Shown here: in pieces, positions 46,215 through 54,687 of the stretch
How the letters are laid out: the number at the start of each line of letters is the position of its first letter
Position numbering within the stretch: position 1 is the first letter of the stretch
Notes under the pieces: model-generated
What the model saw: the letters and a program-made list of their open reading frames with translations, nothing else
What the model was told of the DNA's origin: nothing
The model's database searches: none
Program-made: the position numbers and the translations under genes
Assembly: GCF_000685275.1 (NCBI RefSeq)
Contig: NZ_ARYK01000001.1
Coordinates: forward strand, 868,001 to 932,000
Length of the DNA stretch: 64,000 nt
Direction of reading: 5' to 3'
DNA from: Hyphomonas johnsonii MHS-2
GTDB taxonomy: Bacteria; Pseudomonadota; Alphaproteobacteria; Caulobacterales; Hyphomonadaceae

Positions 46215-46469
46215 TCAGCCACCCTTGGCGACGACCATCTGGGCGATCAGCTCGAGCGTGTCGAGGTGCTCAACGTCCACTTCATGCGCATCGACCGATA
46301 TTCCGAAAGTCTCTTCCAGGAAGGCGACGAGCTTGAGGCTGCCCAGCGAGTCCAGCACACCATCTGTCACCAGAAGCGTGTCGTCCGTTAGGCTTTCAGG
46401 ATCTTCTCCTGGCAGGAACTGCGCGACGATAAAGTCCCGAACCGCTTCCTTGATCTTATTCTTGTCCAC
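46215..46469 (-). CDS. Acyl/peptidyl carrier protein
   Basis: An 84-residue carrier protein. The phosphopantetheine site is S41 in GVLDSLGSL, and the helices around it (FLEETFGISVDAHEVDVEHL) are standard. It is acidic, as usual. Being next to a stand-alone adenylating enzyme and a flavin dehydrogenase, it is most likely the dedicated carrier of their substrate rather than the fatty-acid ACP. Its start lies 213 bases from the start of the adenylating enzyme, in the opposite direction. A strong terminator separates it from the acyltransferase gene. Confidence 0.93.
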   Translation of the reverse strand: MDKNKIKEAVRDFIVAQFLPGEDPESLTDDTLLVTDGVLDSLGSLKLVAFLEETFGISVDAHEVDVEHLDTLELIAQMVVAKGG

Positions 46470-46682
46470 TATTTTCTCCTATGATAGGCGCGCAATGTGC
46501 CGGATTGACCCGAACGTGTAACATGGTGACGTCCGCAGGCAACAACGGGGCCAATCTGCCCTGTGCGAACTTGCCGGGGTGGGAGTAGACCAGCAACGAG
46601 GCTTGCCTGTGGCGCCTCGGGAGTGCTGGTACGATTCATGCTTTAGGATAGGTTTCGAATATACGGTAGAGTGGGGACAATC

Positions 46683-48212
46683 ATGCGTCTGGAAGAACTT
46701 GTGTCAAATTCGGCCCGCCGGACACCCGGGGCCGTCGCAGCAATATCTTCGGCGGGGCAAACCATTACCTATGCGGGATTGGACGATCACTCTGATCGTG
46801 TGAGCGCGGCGTTGCGGGCCTTGAATGTACAAGCCGGCGACCGGGTGGGCCTGTGCCTCCGTAAAACGATCAATGCGCTGGGCGCGGTGTTCGGAGTCCT
46901 GAAGGCAGGGGCTGCTTACGTTCCGGTGGACTACAGTGCGCCTGCCGAACGGAATGGCTATATTTTTTCCAATTGCGCGGCAATGGCGATCATTGTCGAA
47001 CGCGCGGTCGCGGATGAATTGCAGGCGAAGCTTGAAGGTGGTCCCTGGGCCATGCATGAGTTTCCCATGGCGGGCGAAGAGCCGGTGGACTTTGTTGTCC
47101 TGGCCCGTGACCGGGCGCCTGAAGACCAATCCGGGCTTGTCGAAGGCCTTGCCTACATCCTCTACACATCCGGTTCGACAGGGCAGCCGAAAGGCGTGAT
47201 GCATTCGCACAAAACCGCACTCGCTTTTGTGGATTGGGTCTCGGACGAGTTTCAGCCGGTCGCGAGCGATCGATTCAGCTCCCACGCTCCGTTCCATTTC
47301 GACCTGTCAATCCTGGACATCTATGTCCCGCTGAAGCATGGCGCCTCCGTCGTGCTCATCAACTCGGAAACCGGCAAGCAACCTGCGCGCCTGCCGGAGC
47401 TGATAGAAAAGCATCGGATCACGATCTGGTATTCGACGCCGTCAATACTTCGTCTGATCGTTGACTTTGGCAAACCCGAGACGCGGGATTGCTCATCGCT
47501 ACGCATCGTGAATTTCGCAGGCGAGGTTTTTCCGACCAAACATCTGCGCGGATTGATGGGGATCTGGCCCAAGCCGGTCTATTACAACCTCTACGGCCCG
47601 ACCGAGACAAACGTCTGCACCTTTTTCAAGGTCCCAAGCCAGATACCGGATGACGCCGATTACGTGTTGCCCATCGGCAAGGCTTGCTCAGGGGACACGC
47701 TCCTCGTTGCCGAGCCGGACAACACGCCTGTCTCGCCAGGGTCACAAGGTGAGTTGCTGGTAAGCGGCAGTTCGGTGATGTTGAACTACTGGAAACTGCC
47801 GGAGCACAATTCAGCGGCCTTCACGGACGTGGACGGCATTAAGTGGTATCGCACCGGCGACATCGTGATGGAACTGGCATCCGGCGACATCAAGTTCGTC
47901 GGGCGGCGCGACCGCATGGTGAAGCGCCGCGGGTTCCGGGTTGAACTCGGCGAAATTGAAGCAGCGCTACACAAGCATCCTTCCATTCCCGAAGCGGCCG
48001 TTCTGGCTGCCGACATGGGGGAAGCCGGGCTCGAGATCCGCGCTTACTATGTTTGGTCGGATGAAGCCCCGCCATCGCTCCTCAAACTGAAAAAGTTCTG
48101 TTCGCAGAACCTGCCTTACTACATGGCGCCAGACAAATTCGTCTGCCTGCCCGAACTACCCAAGACGTCGACCGACAAGGTCGACTATCAGCGTTTAAAG
48201 GAAATTGCATAA
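46683..48212 (+). CDS. Stand-alone amino-acid adenylating enzyme, predicted for proline
   Basis: A 509-residue AMP-forming ligase like NRPS A-domains and DltA. ATP motif YTSGSTGQPKG, YGPTE, YRTGD and the catalytic lysine K499 (TDKVD) are intact. The ten-residue-code positions read D207, L208, L211, Y250, N277, A279, L303, V311 and C312; eight match the code I recall for the proline enzymes of pyrrole biosynthesis (PltF, RedM type), the exception being N277. I predict it loads proline, or a related amino acid, onto the neighbouring carrier protein. The ATG at 46683 is chosen with GGGGA upstream. It overlaps the next gene by one base. Confidence 0.87.
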   Translation: MRLEELVSNSARRTPGAVAAISSAGQTITYAGLDDHSDRVSAALRALNVQAGDRVGLCLRKTINALGAVFGVLKAGAAYVPVDYSAPAERNGYIFSNCAAMAIIVERAVADELQAKLEGGPWAMHEFPMAGEEPVDFVVLARDRAPEDQSGLVEGLAYILYTSGSTGQPKGVMHSHKTALAFVDWVSDEFQPVASDRFSSHAPFHFDLSILDIYVPLKHGASVVLINSETGKQPARLPELIEKHRITIWYSTPSILRLIVDFGKPETRDCSSLRIVNFAGEVFPTKHLRGLMGIWPKPVYYNLYGPTETNVCTFFKVPSQIPDDADYVLPIGKACSGDTLLVAEPDNTPVSPGSQGELLVSGSSVMLNYWKLPEHNSAAFTDVDGIKWYRTGDIVMELASGDIKFVGRRDRMVKRRGFRVELGEIEAALHKHPSIPEAAVLAADMGEAGLEIRAYYVWSDEAPPSLLKLKKFCSQNLPYYMAPDKFVCLPELPKTSTDKVDYQRLKEIA

Positions 48213-49369
48213 TGGACTTCAGCTTCAATGCCGACCAGCGCGCATTGCGCGATCAGATCATCAAGTTTGCGCGAAAGGAATTGAATCATGACGTCGTGGA
48301 ACGTGACGCGGCGAAGACGTTCCCACGTGATCTCTGGCTGAAGTGCGGGGATATGGGCCTGCAAGGCCTCACTGTACCTGAAGAATTCGGCGGCGCGAAT
48401 CTCGACTCCCTGACGACGGCAATTGCGATTGAGGCGTTGGGCTACGGATGCGAAGACTCCGGTCTCGTATTCGCAGTCTGTGCGCACCTGCTGGCATGTG
48501 TGACTCCCATCTGGAAGTACGGGACGCAGGAGCAGAAGGAGCGTTACCTGCCGGATCTTTGCAGCGGTCGCCGTATCGCGGTGAACGCGATGACCGAACC
48601 GGAAAGCGGCTCGGACGCTTTCAATATGCGCACCCGTGCCCGGCGAGACGGCGATGATTACATCATCAACGGCGTCAAGACTTTCAGCTCGAATGGTCCG
48701 ATCGCAGATGTCGCCGTCGTCTATGCCCGTACCGACGACACAAAGGGATATCTCGGCGGCATCACAGGTTTCCTCGTCGACAAAGGCACGCCGGGTTTCA
48801 TGCCGGGACAGGCCTTCGACAAGTCTGCCCTTCGCACTTGCCCAATCGGAGAGCTGGTGTTCGAGGACGTCAGAGTGCCGGAGAGCGCCATAATCGGGAA
48901 GGTGGGCGCGGGTGGACCCATCTTCAATCAATCGATGGAATGGGAGCGGACATGCCTCGTCGCGGCGCATCTTGGCAAGATGGAGCGCCTTCTTGAGAAG
49001 TCGATCGACTATGCCAAGACGCGCTCTTCCTTCGGTAAACTGATCGGCCAGAACCAGGCAGTGTCACACAGGATCGTGGACATGAAGGTGCGCCTGGAAG
49101 CGGCTCGCCTGTTGACCTACCGGGCCGCCATGCGCCTTGAGACATCGAAGGCTGTGGGCCTCGATGCATCCATGGCCAAGCTCTTCACGAGCGAAGCCCT
49201 GTTGGAAACGGCCATTGATACTGTGCGGGTTCTGGGCGGCTACGGCCTGATGACCGAGTATGGTGCTGAACGGGCGCTACGGGATGCAATGGCTGGTACC
49301 ATCTATTCCGGCACCAACGACATGCAGCGCAACATCATTGCCGGCTGGCTCGGCCTGTCCAGCATGTAG
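48212..49369 (+). CDS. Acyl-CoA-dehydrogenase-like flavoprotein, predicted prolyl-carrier oxidase
   Basis: A 385-residue FAD-dependent dehydrogenase of the acyl-CoA dehydrogenase fold: AMTEPESGSDAF, FGKLIGQNQAV, GGYGLMTEYG. The usual catalytic glutamate in the C-terminal IYEGT motif is a serine here (S366 in IYSGT). A glutamate is instead found at E245 in MEWER, the position used by isovaleryl-CoA dehydrogenase. Oxidases of prolyl-carrier thioesters in pyrrole pathways (PltE, RedW type) belong to this family. Translational coupling (one-base overlap) to the adenylating enzyme supports that job. A fatty acyl substrate is the alternative. Confidence 0.9.
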   Translation: MDFSFNADQRALRDQIIKFARKELNHDVVERDAAKTFPRDLWLKCGDMGLQGLTVPEEFGGANLDSLTTAIAIEALGYGCEDSGLVFAVCAHLLACVTPIWKYGTQEQKERYLPDLCSGRRIAVNAMTEPESGSDAFNMRTRARRDGDDYIINGVKTFSSNGPIADVAVVYARTDDTKGYLGGITGFLVDKGTPGFMPGQAFDKSALRTCPIGELVFEDVRVPESAIIGKVGAGGPIFNQSMEWERTCLVAAHLGKMERLLEKSIDYAKTRSSFGKLIGQNQAVSHRIVDMKVRLEAARLLTYRAAMRLETSKAVGLDASMAKLFTSEALLETAIDTVRVLGGYGLMTEYGAERALRDAMAGTIYSGTNDMQRNIIAGWLGLSSM

Positions 49370-49440
49370 CGCGCGCCCCCTCGTTACCGGTTCCGGCCAG
49401 ACGGTCGTGAACCGGTGCGATCGGGATGGCTCATGCGAGC

Positions 49441-50487
49441 CTAGACTTTACGACTGTCCCAATTGGCCGTCTGGGCGGCCTGCTGGTTGCCCAGACGCGT
49501 TCCCATCGCCTTGATCGCGGGAAGCAATGCAATAGTGGCCAGGCTCTGGACCTTGTGGCTGTGCCCGATCAGCGGCAGCTTTCGAACCAGAGGGCGCACG
49601 ACCCCGTCGCGGTAACGCCAGGTCATCAGCTTCTCATATTTCTTGAAGTATGGATCGGACTCCAGCCCCCATTTCGTCCGGAAATGGTCGAGGCTTTTGC
49701 GCTGCCACGCTGGCGACCAGCGAAGAATGAACAGCTTGCGATCCATGGGCTCCACAGGGTGTGTGCGATCTGGATGGCAGAATGTGACAATGGACGAAGG
49801 CTCGAGCATGATGCGGCCGCCGTTTGCCCAGACCGTGACGCTGAAATCCACATGGTCCTTGGAGCACGGCATGTTCTCGTCGAAGTCGCCGAAGCGTTCG
49901 AATACGTCACGCCGAACGAGAATGCAGTGGACCTCGCAGACCTGGGTTTCGGTGCGCGACAATTCCACTTCGTCGACTCGTTTACCCTGATGGTTCAGGT
50001 GCTTGTCGGTGAGGCGGTGAGCTTCGGCCGGACCATTGAAGAAAGCATCGAGGTCGTCCGTAAAGTTCCCGCCAGCCTGGTGAATTTCGGTGTGGAGTGG
50101 AACGCCCTGGCAAAGCAGTGGCTGGACGACCTCAGCACCCGTCTCATCCGCACATTTAATGAGGGCTTCCAGCCAGCCTTCCGACGCCATCACGTCATTT
50201 TCAATGAAAGCGACATACTTAGTCTGCGCGAGATGGTGTCCCCGGTTGCGTGATTGGCAAGGGCTGAGGAAGTGCTCGAACCGCTCGTAACGAAAGCTGT
50301 TTTCCGCGCAGATGCGTTCCAATTCGGATGCGACTCTGGTCGGGCTGCCCGCGTCGATATAGATCAGTTCGAAAGGCGGCTTCGTGACAGCGACAAGATT
50401 TTCCAGCGCCCGCACCGCCAGGCTGAAACGGTCGCGGGCAGTCACGATGATGGTGACATTGGGCTGGCTCGGTGTTGAATCGGTCAT
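49441..50487 (-). CDS. Glycosyltransferase family 2
   Basis: A 348-residue GT-A inverting glycosyltransferase: TIIVTARDRFSLAVRALENL at the start, IYIDAGSP, and FIENDVMAS with the END variant of the DXD motif. The C-terminal part is basic with amphipathic helices. Its start overlaps the stop of the upstream GT4 gene by four bases. It converges with the dehydrogenase gene. It resembles transferases that act on lipid-linked sugars; the donor is unknown. Confidence 0.85.
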   Translation of the reverse strand: MTDSTPSQPNVTIIVTARDRFSLAVRALENLVAVTKPPFELIYIDAGSPTRVASELERICAENSFRYERFEHFLSPCQSRNRGHHLAQTKYVAFIENDVMASEGWLEALIKCADETGAEVVQPLLCQGVPLHTEIHQAGGNFTDDLDAFFNGPAEAHRLTDKHLNHQGKRVDEVELSRTETQVCEVHCILVRRDVFERFGDFDENMPCSKDHVDFSVTVWANGGRIMLEPSSIVTFCHPDRTHPVEPMDRKLFILRWSPAWQRKSLDHFRTKWGLESDPYFKKYEKLMTWRYRDGVVRPLVRKLPLIGHSHKVQSLATIALLPAIKAMGTRLGNQQAAQTANWDSRKV

Positions 50488-51773
50488 GTTGCGATCATCC
50501 TCAAGGCGTTGTTGTTAACAGGTTCGGCGTTGTCGTTGGCGCGCGCCAGGCATTTCTCATAGTGGCTGACAAGCTTGTCGGTACACTTGTCGAGGCCGTA
50601 CATGTCTTCGACCTTGCGCCGGGCACGCTTGACGATTGCCGGCCAGGCTGACGGGGCAGCGGTCAGGCGCTCGATTGCGGCACACAGGCTTGAGACGTCG
50701 GCCTCATCGGCCATCGCCCCGGTCTCTCCCTCGATGACGAGTTCCGGGATGCCACCATGGTACGTCGCGATGACGGGGCGTCCAATTGCCATGGCTTCCT
50801 TGAGCGTATTGACGGGTGCGTCCTGGCCGCCTGTTGCGCTCGTCATGGAGGGTGCAAGGAAGACGTCTGTGCGCCGGATGAAATCTGCGATTTCGGAGTG
50901 TGTGCGGGCGCCGTGAAACCTGACGGATTGGCCAAGCCCGAGCGCGTGTGCGAGGGCTTCCAGTTCCGCACGCATGGCGCCGTCCCCTACGATGTCGACG
51001 TGTATGCGCGCCGACGACTGCGCCGAGAAGCTGGCGAGTGCGCGCAGGGCTACATGAAAGCCTTTCCGTTCAATCAGACGTCCGACCATGAGAAATCGCA
51101 ATGCGTTCCCGGCAGGTGGCGACGCAGGCTCAAACGGGAAATTCTCCAACCGGATTCCGGAACCGATCACTTCGATACGGTCACTCGGGCATCCGATCGC
51201 CACAGCACGGTCTTTGAAATAGTCACAGTTGGCGATGAAGCTCGCCGCTTCGTCCCAGACGTGGTCATAGACCTGCGGGCCTACTGCATCGACGGTTTCC
51301 GTAATGTCATAGCCCCGGAAATTGACGACGATGTTTCCCGACAGGAATCCCGCCTTTCGATGCTTGATTACGTCTTCCGCCAATGTCGCAAACTGGCAAT
51401 GGAGGATGTCATAAGCACCCGGCCCCTCGATCGCGCTTGCCTGATAGACTGCAGAAAGGTCGGCGAATGTCCGCCGGTAAATGGCCGGGCGAAGGCGCCG
51501 AAGTGAGGAAAGTCCCCCATTCTTTGATATTTTGCTTAGCGCCGAAGGGAGTTCGGCGAGCCGTCCGGCACGCGAGCGCGGCCAGCGGGCATTAAAGGTG
51601 TGGGCGTCCATTTCATCAATTGCTGCCGCTTCGACGGAGCAGCCCGTCGGCTGAACGTTTCCAAGCCCGAATATGTCGACAGAATGTCCTGCGTCCATCA
51701 ACGCAGCGGCACTGTTGGCGATGAACGCCTCGGACATCATCGGAAAGGCATTGACGAAGAACGCGATTTTCAT
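50484..51773 (-). CDS. Glycosyltransferase family 4
   Basis: A 429-residue GT-B transferase. It has FFVNAFPMMSEAFIANSAA, then FLMVGRLIERKGFHVALRAL and VRFHGARTHSEIADFIRR; the EX7E-type segment is DAPVNTLKEAMAIGRPVIAT. That layout resembles colanic-acid WcaL-type transferases, which work late in repeat-unit assembly. It is coupled to the downstream GT2 gene by a four-base overlap. The divergent gene at 51941 lies 167 bases away. Confidence 0.87.
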   Translation of the reverse strand: MKIAFFVNAFPMMSEAFIANSAAALMDAGHSVDIFGLGNVQPTGCSVEAAAIDEMDAHTFNARWPRSRAGRLAELPSALSKISKNGGLSSLRRLRPAIYRRTFADLSAVYQASAIEGPGAYDILHCQFATLAEDVIKHRKAGFLSGNIVVNFRGYDITETVDAVGPQVYDHVWDEAASFIANCDYFKDRAVAIGCPSDRIEVIGSGIRLENFPFEPASPPAGNALRFLMVGRLIERKGFHVALRALASFSAQSSARIHVDIVGDGAMRAELEALAHALGLGQSVRFHGARTHSEIADFIRRTDVFLAPSMTSATGGQDAPVNTLKEAMAIGRPVIATYHGGIPELVIEGETGAMADEADVSSLCAAIERLTAAPSAWPAIVKRARRKVEDMYGLDKCTDKLVSHYEKCLARANDNAEPVNNNALRMIAT

Positions 51774-51940
51774 TTTCGACCGGCGCTGTGTTTAATGAGA
51801 GGTTTATATCGTTGCATAATGTTCTGGATCCCGACTTGGCGCGCTAATTGCTTCTGTCAGACAGAGCAATTCTGGTGCCATGCTCCGGCGCGGCGATCTG
51901 GCCGAATCGGCACTGACAGACTGAAACATCAGGGGGACGC

Positions 51941-53149
51941 ATGCCAAATAACGACGTGACTGTCCTGATTCCGACCTTTAACCGATCGGCATTGCTCGTC
52001 GAGAGCCTTGAGTCCGTGCTCGCACAGACCCGGCCAGCACATGAAATCATCGTTATAAATGACGGCTCCACCGACGACACGCTTGACGTTTTGAAGCCCT
52101 ATCAGGGGAAGATCCGCGTTATTTCTAAGTCAAATGGTGGCAAGGCATCGGCCTTGAACCTTGGCATGCGACACGTGAGCGGTGGCCTGGTCTGGATATT
52201 CGATGATGATGATATTGCTTCGCCGAACGCCCTTGAGGTTCTAGTTGGCATGCTTGAGGCGAAACCAGGCGCGGATTTGGCCTATGGAAGACATGATCGC
52301 TTCAGAATAGACGGTTTCGGAAGGACTCGCAGTTTCGGGACCGGCTACTGGCGGACCTGCGGATCCGACGAATTCCTGGCAGAAACACTGGACGACATGT
52401 TTGCGCACCAACAGGGCATGATCGCCCGCAAGGAACTCTATGACCGGGTCGGAGCGTTCAACGAGGAGCTCATCAGGTCGCAGGACTATGACATGTTGAT
52501 CCGTCTTGCCCGGGTGGCCACAACGGTGGCGACCAACGAGGTCGTGTTCCACCAGCGGCTTCACGATGGTATCCGAGGAACAGATTCAAAACCCGTTCCA
52601 GCCTCCAGCCGGGATTCGGCCTGGTCCAGTTTTGACAAGATCATTTTTCAGAAATGCTACCCGCAACTAAGGCTGCACGAGTACCTCAAGAAGGGGCGTT
52701 CGGACATGAATCCCGTCATGCACCGGCAGGCTCTGCTTCGCCGAGCGTCGGTCATGGCACGCAAGAAGCTTTGGAATCTGACACTGGCAGATCTGCGTTC
52801 GGCCGTCGCAACCAGTCAGGAACCATTGACGAAGGCAGAAATTGCCATACTCCGCGGCGCTTTCTCCTCAAAATACGGGTGCGAAGAAATCCTTCGGGAT
52901 CCGAAGCTCATTGATGAACTCTGCAAGTTGGCGGCGACGTCGCCCGCAGCGGCGGAAGTCGTCGCCCCGTTGGCACGCGGCCTGAGATGGAAAGTGCGAT
53001 CCGAGCTATTTGGAATGAAAATTTGGCGATCCGTCAGCTATTTCCTGATAATGAACAAATTGCGGAAGGCCGCCTCGAAGGCTTCCCGTGATTTCAACCC
53101 TGAGCCTGCCTCACTGGGGCGGTCCATTCGACGATTTGGGTCCTTGTAA
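51941..53149 (+). CDS. Glycosyltransferase family 2
   Basis: A 402-residue protein. The GT-A domain at residues 1-235 has TVLIPTFNRSALLVESLESV, VINDGSTDDT and FDDDD as metal-binding site. The C-terminal 170 residues are helical and basic and do not match a family I know; they may bind the membrane or a partner. The stop overlaps the flippase start by one base (TAATG). Confidence 0.86.
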   Translation: MPNNDVTVLIPTFNRSALLVESLESVLAQTRPAHEIIVINDGSTDDTLDVLKPYQGKIRVISKSNGGKASALNLGMRHVSGGLVWIFDDDDIASPNALEVLVGMLEAKPGADLAYGRHDRFRIDGFGRTRSFGTGYWRTCGSDEFLAETLDDMFAHQQGMIARKELYDRVGAFNEELIRSQDYDMLIRLARVATTVATNEVVFHQRLHDGIRGTDSKPVPASSRDSAWSSFDKIIFQKCYPQLRLHEYLKKGRSDMNPVMHRQALLRRASVMARKKLWNLTLADLRSAVATSQEPLTKAEIAILRGAFSSKYGCEEILRDPKLIDELCKLAATSPAAAEVVAPLARGLRWKVRSELFGMKIWRSVSYFLIMNKLRKAASKASRDFNPEPASLGRSIRRFGSL

Positions 53150-54687
53150 TGTCACAATCCTTGCTTCGACGCGCTGGCAAAGCCGTCATCCTCAACGCTC
53201 TGGGTAACTGGATCGGATTGATCGGTGGCATGCTGTCGCTCGTATTCATTGCTCGAATCCTGTCGCCGATGGATTTTGGCATCTACGGCATGACGCTGGT
53301 CGTATTTGCGATTCCGGAGATTTTCGCCTCGGACAGCCTGAATGACTCGCTCATCCAGCGCCCGGACCTGCGAGACGGGCACGTCAACTCGATTTTCATC
53401 CAATCCCTGGTTCTCGCCTTCATTTTCTGGGGCGGTGTCAATCTGCTTGCGCCACTCATTGCCCAAGGGTTCGATGAGCCGGCGCTGGCGCCGATGATCC
53501 GGATGTTTTCCATTGTCCTCTTCCTCGGTGCGCTGACTTCGGTTCCCTCCGCACTTCTGCAGCGAGATCTCCGCTATCGAGAGATCACCATCGTGGACGT
53601 TATCGGCACGATATCTGCGGCCGTGATCGGTGTGACCCTCGCAATATTGTTGAAAAGCGCCTGGGCACTGGTCTTCATGGAAATATCGCGCCGGGTCATT
53701 CGCCTGGTCGCTTTTGCGATACTCGCCAGGTGGCGGCCTTCGTTTCAATCGACCTGGGTCGAGACACGCGAATTGACCCAGTTCAATTCCAGGAACGTTC
53801 TTTCCAAACTCGTACTTGCGGTGGACCAGGCACTGCCGCGGGTATTCATCGGTGGTGCATTGGGGCCGGCTGCTTTGGGTATGTACAACATGTCGGTGCG
53901 GATGCTGGACCAGGCACGCGCCGCGCTTGTCACGCCGTTCGCCGCCGTCTCGCTGCCGGTTGCATCGCAAGCCCAGAACGACTTGCCAACGCTGCATCGT
54001 GCGATGGAGGGCGCAATGCGCCTCGCCGCACTCGTTGTCTATCCGGCATTCATTGGCGCTGCAGTGATCGCGCCGATCGCTGTGCCTTTCGTGTTTGGCG
54101 GGCAGTGGGTACCTGCCGTAACCGTGATCCAGATTTCCCTGCTCAGCGGCATCCGCGCGCCTACGTCAGCCTTCAATACAGGCGTGCTGAACGGTGTGGG
54201 CAGGGTCGACTGGACGCTCAAGATGTTCACCACAGGTCTCGCCCTTTCGGTCGTGTTTGTCCTGGCGACGATCCAGTTCGGCCTTGAGGCTGTTGCTCTG
54301 GCGCTGCTGGTGAAGACATTCCTGATCTGGGCGCTCGGTGCATACGCCGTCAAATCGGTGATCGGATTCCCGATGCACCGCCAAGTCGTTGCAGGTTGGC
54401 AGGCATTGGTCGCATCCTTCGCCATGGGGGCAATTGTATGGCTCTGCATGCATCAGCTGCCAGTGGCGATGGAGCCGCTGGTCAAGTTGGCGATTCTGGT
54501 TCCCCTCGGGGCGCTGGCCTATATCGGCATTCTGGCAATCCTGATGCCGAGGTTGGCCCTGCGTGCCGTTCAGGCATCGACGATGATCGTGCAGGGGCGC
54601 AGGCAGGAAGCCATCAGTCTGGTGAAGAGTGCGGTCTATGCAGGCTCGCAACCGCCTGTTGCTGCAAGCAACGCGGCTACGCCCTGA
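53149..54687 (+). CDS. Wzx-type oligosaccharide flippase
   Basis: A 512-residue polytopic membrane protein of the MOP superfamily with about 12-14 helices, such as LIGGMLSLVFIARILSPMDF and SALLQRDLRYREITIVDV. Wzx proteins flip undecaprenyl-linked repeat units to the periplasm. Normally a Wzy polymerase would then act; none is seen in the window. The coexistence with a Wzm/Wzt exporter suggests two glycans, or one glycan made in parts. Its 3' end overlaps a converging glycosyltransferase gene by 52 bases. Confidence 0.9.
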   Translation: MSQSLLRRAGKAVILNALGNWIGLIGGMLSLVFIARILSPMDFGIYGMTLVVFAIPEIFASDSLNDSLIQRPDLRDGHVNSIFIQSLVLAFIFWGGVNLLAPLIAQGFDEPALAPMIRMFSIVLFLGALTSVPSALLQRDLRYREITIVDVIGTISAAVIGVTLAILLKSAWALVFMEISRRVIRLVAFAILARWRPSFQSTWVETRELTQFNSRNVLSKLVLAVDQALPRVFIGGALGPAALGMYNMSVRMLDQARAALVTPFAAVSLPVASQAQNDLPTLHRAMEGAMRLAALVVYPAFIGAAVIAPIAVPFVFGGQWVPAVTVIQISLLSGIRAPTSAFNTGVLNGVGRVDWTLKMFTTGLALSVVFVLATIQFGLEAVALALLVKTFLIWALGAYAVKSVIGFPMHRQVVAGWQALVASFAMGAIVWLCMHQLPVAMEPLVKLAILVPLGALAYIGILAILMPRLALRAVQASTMIVQGRRQEAISLVKSAVYAGSQPPVAASNAATP

